A DNA stretch of 46,738 nt from Polyangiaceae bacterium (GTDB lineage Bacteria > Myxococcota_A > Polyangia > Polyangiales > Polyangiaceae). The first letter of the stretch is position 1. Each line of letters begins with the position of its first letter. This document shows, in pieces, positions 44,341 through 46,738 of this stretch. A program made the position numbers and the translations under genes. The stretch is taken from positions 1-46,738 of the forward strand of contig JADLFU010000154.1 in the NCBI GenBank assembly GCA_020849655.1, in the 5' to 3' direction. Under the pieces are notes generated by a model. The model made no database searches. It was not told the DNA's origin and saw nothing but the letters and a program-made list of their open reading frames with translations.

Positions 44341-46464
44341 GTGCGCCGTGCTATCTCGCGCGGGGTGCGCGCGCACACGCTCGGCCTCGCCTCGTCGCTC
44401 GCGTGCTCGTCGCTCGCCTGCTCGACCCCGACGCAGACCGCGCCGCCGCTGCCCGCGCGCGTCGACCTCGGCGGCGCGACGCTCGTCGTCGACGCGGACG
44501 ACATCGTCTTGCGCCTCGGCGACGGCCCGAGCGCGCACCTCTCGATCGACGGCGCGCGGCCCCGGCCCGTGCGCGTCGAGCGCGACGTAGGCGTCACGCG
44601 GGTGGTGCTCTCGGCGGGCGCTCCGCTCTCGCTCTCGCGGGCGGGAGGCGCGGTCGTCGCGTCGGCGGGCGGGCGCGAGCTCACCGCGGCGATGCACGGC
44701 GCGCTCGCGTTCGCGCCGGGGAGCTTCCTCGGCGACCGGCGCCCGCGCGACGCCTCGTGGGCGCTCGTGGAGACGGGCGGGCGGGTGCTCGTCGTCGGGC
44801 CGTCGCGCGCGTCGATCGACGCCGGGGGCGCCGTCGCGACGGGGCCGTCGCTGTCGTTCGCGTGGGGCGATCCCGCCGAGCTCGGCCTGGGGATCACGGC
44901 GTCGCGGTGCGCCGTCTTCGCGCCGCCCGTCGCGGGGCGCGCGGCGCTGCTCGACGACGAGGGCCGCGCGATCGGCCTCGGCCTCGCGGGCGACGACGGC
45001 GCGCTCGCGTGCCTGTCGCTGGGCGCTCCTCGGCGGGCGGTCGCGCTCCTCGGCGGCGCGGTCGTCGGCGCGCCCGTCGAGCTGTCGACGTCGCCCGCGC
45101 GGCTGCCCGCGCCGCGTCACGCGAGGCTCGAGATCGTCGTGACCGATCACGACACCGGCGCGCGCCTGCCCGCGCGCGTGGTCGTGCGCGGCGTCGACGG
45201 CACGCCCGATCCCACGTTCGGCTCCCCCGAGCGCGCGACCGGCGCGGGGCCGATCTTCGACGCGGACGACGGCGCGGTGCACACCGCGCTCGTGCCAGGG
45301 AAATACAAGGTGTTCGCGACCCACGGCGTCGAGTGGTCGGCCGACGTCGTCGCGCTCTCGGTCGCGCCCGCCGCCGCCGCGCGCGTCGCGCTCGCGCTCC
45401 GGCACGTCGCGCCGACGCCCGGGTGGATCTCGGCCGATCTGCACGTGCACTCGCGCGGCGGGTTCGACTCGCTGGTCAGCGTCGAGGACCGCGTCCGCGC
45501 GCTCGTCGCGGCCGGCGTCGAGTTCGCGGCGGCGACCGAGCACAACCGGGTCGGCTCGTACGCGAGCGCGGTGATGCCGGCCGCGTCCGCGCTCCGGTGG
45601 ACGCCCGCCGTCGAGGTCACGACCGTCAACCCGCTGCGGGGCCACTTCAACGTGATCCCCTGGGACGATCCGAAGGTGCCCGCGTACCAGCAGACGTCGC
45701 TCGGCAGGCTCATCGACGACGTGCGCCGGCGCGCGCCCGAGAGCGTCATCCAGGTGAACCACCCGCTGCTCGACGCGCGGCTCGGCTACCTGCTCGCGGC
45801 GCACGCCGACGCCGCGACCGAGCGCGGCCGGCGGATGATCCCGCGGGGGTTCCACTCGCTCGAGGTCTACAACGGGTTCGATCTCCACGAGGTCGCGCGC
45901 GTCGACGAGGTGCGGGCGGCGTACCTCGCGCTCGTGGAGGCCGGGTTCCGGATCGCGGCGACGGGCAGCTCCGACAGCCACTCGGTGCAGTACGGCGGCG
46001 CCGGGTACCCGCGCACGTACCTGCGCGCGGACGCGATCGACGCCGCGAGCGTGGTCGCCGCGATCAAGGGCGCGCACACGCTCGCGACGAGCGGGCCGCT
46101 CGCGTGGCTGCGCGTGGGCGACGCGACGTTCGGAGACGCACCGAGGCGAGAGGGCGCCCTGCTGCGCGCGCGCGTGACGGTGGCGCAGGCGCCGTGGCTC
46201 GCGCTCGCGTCGGTGGAGCTGTGGGCCGGAGGTCAGAAGGTGTGGGAGCGCGCGCTCCCGAGGCCCGCGTCGCCCGCTCGACCCGACGGCTCGCTCGACG
46301 AGGCGCGCGCGCGCGCCGTCGCGCTCGACGAGGAGATCACGGTCGCGCCCCCGCCGGGCGCCCGCGCGCTCGTGCTCGTCGCGCGCGGCGCGCCGTCGGG
46401 GGGGGAGGCGCTCGGGATCCGGGACTTCGCGCCGATGGCGATCTCGAGCCCGCTGTGGCTGTGA
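44341..46464 (+). CDS. Lipoprotein CehA/McbA-like PHP metallohydrolase
   Basis: 707 aa from GTG 44341. The signal region LGLASSLACSSLAC has a lipobox Cys (22 or 27). An N-terminal beta-rich domain (30-345) precedes the PHP-like domain: DLHVHS (366-371), ATEHN, QVNHP and GSSDSHS are its metal ligands. CehA/McbA family members hydrolyse phosphoester or carbamate bonds; some act on lipid-linked or surface polymers. The C-terminus is another beta domain. The gene stands 21 bp behind the NDH-2 gene. Confidence 0.88.
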   Translation: MRRAISRGVRAHTLGLASSLACSSLACSTPTQTAPPLPARVDLGGATLVVDADDIVLRLGDGPSAHLSIDGARPRPVRVERDVGVTRVVLSAGAPLSLSRAGGAVVASAGGRELTAAMHGALAFAPGSFLGDRRPRDASWALVETGGRVLVVGPSRASIDAGGAVATGPSLSFAWGDPAELGLGITASRCAVFAPPVAGRAALLDDEGRAIGLGLAGDDGALACLSLGAPRRAVALLGGAVVGAPVELSTSPARLPAPRHARLEIVVTDHDTGARLPARVVVRGVDGTPDPTFGSPERATGAGPIFDADDGAVHTALVPGKYKVFATHGVEWSADVVALSVAPAAAARVALALRHVAPTPGWISADLHVHSRGGFDSLVSVEDRVRALVAAGVEFAAATEHNRVGSYASAVMPAASALRWTPAVEVTTVNPLRGHFNVIPWDDPKVPAYQQTSLGRLIDDVRRRAPESVIQVNHPLLDARLGYLLAAHADAATERGRRMIPRGFHSLEVYNGFDLHEVARVDEVRAAYLALVEAGFRIAATGSSDSHSVQYGGAGYPRTYLRADAIDAASVVAAIKGAHTLATSGPLAWLRVGDATFGDAPRREGALLRARVTVAQAPWLALASVELWAGGQKVWERALPRPASPARPDGSLDEARARAVALDEEITVAPPPGARALVLVARGAPSGGEALGIRDFAPMAISSPLWL

Positions 46465-46738
46465 GCGCCGGTCTCGCGGACGCGCGCGGACGCAGGCCCG
46501 ACCCCCCGAGGTCGCCAGCGCGGGGTCTCCCAGGAGACGCTGACGCGGCTCAACCCGCCGCCCCTTCCGCGCTGGGTGTTCTCCTCCACGGCGAGCGGCG
46601 CGCTCGTGGCCGCGGGTGCCGGCGCGTGCTTCGGTGCACGATTTTCCGGCGCTCAGGCGGAAGACGTCCGCCTCGCGCAGTCGTCGACGACCACGGCCGT
46701 CCCCGCAGAGACGTTCGCGGACGTGGAGGCCCGCGCGA
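46465..46738 (+). pseudogene. Partial reading frame with one membrane segment, no visible start, runs off the window
   Basis: In the frame that follows the preceding stop there is no ATG or GTG before ETLTRLNPPPLPRWVFSSTA, then a membrane helix (ASGALVAAGAGACFGARF) and a polar end (QSSTTTAVPAETFADVEARA) to the window edge. This resembles the membrane-plus-tail end of myxobacterial surface proteins (PPPLPRW-TM). Lack of a start in the 60 bases after the previous stop suggests a 5'-truncated gene; it could instead start at a non-standard codon or at the internal GTG in PRWVF. Confidence 0.45.

Overview
The window is very GC-rich and densely coded on both strands, with short intergenic gaps. It looks like chromosomal DNA of a myxobacterium (Myxococcota, probably Polyangiales/Sorangium-like). 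The evidence is a subtilase with a MYXO-CTERM-like tail (Cys, one membrane helix, Arg cluster), a membrane Ser/Thr kinase fused to a TPR-like region, a zinc-ribbon/AgmX-type motility-like protein, a DUF4388 domain, MopE-type metal-binding motifs, and many lipoproteins with Ala/Gly linkers. Many starts are GTG, and many neighbours overlap by 4 bp (GTGA/ATGA). No tRNA, rRNA, CRISPR array, integrase or insertion sequence was recognised.

Layout. 1-776: the 3' end of an Rpn/PD-(D/E)XK-like gene with 12-bp tandem repeats, then what seems to be a decayed N-terminal piece of a second family member. 760-5046 (minus): subtilase, esterase plus a small protein, TetR regulator. 5148-8248 (plus): lipoprotein GH1 glycosidase coupled to a ureohydrolase, then a small unknown protein. 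8249-11613: outer-membrane barrel divergent from a kinase-TPR protein. 11617-14352 (minus): threonine ammonia-lyase and a SufS-like cysteine desulfurase. 14416-16654: DHH-like protein, DUF4388-J-domain protein, divergent signal peptidase I. 16692-23611 (plus): NagZ, imidazolonepropionase, nicotinate phosphoribosyltransferase, a DUF2330-like surface protein with a Cys/Ser/Asp repeat tail, and a HAD phosphatase. 23619-26291 (minus): BamA. 26440-30075 (plus): three-gene envelope operon divergent from bamA. 30137-34111: DUF924 protein, AgmX/GltJ-like protein, riboflavin synthase and a RibB fused to a degenerate RibA domain. 34151-36899: three unrecognised proteins. 36961-41226 (minus): ATP-grasp ligase, FeoA, FeoB, lipoprotein. 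41308-46464 (plus): two lipoproteins, type II NADH dehydrogenase, CehA/McbA-like PHP hydrolase. 46465-46738: part of another reading frame that has no visible start.

Most of the window is metabolic and envelope housekeeping. I did not find a clear new multi-gene system. The best leads are individual variants: a signal peptidase I lacking its usual lysine, a RibBX-type protein without the GTP cyclohydrolase II zinc cysteines, a DHH-like protein whose motifs come in unusual order, a DUF4388-J fusion, the envelope operon facing bamA, and the unknown genes at 34-37 kb. Functions are assigned by motif reading only; no database search was run.
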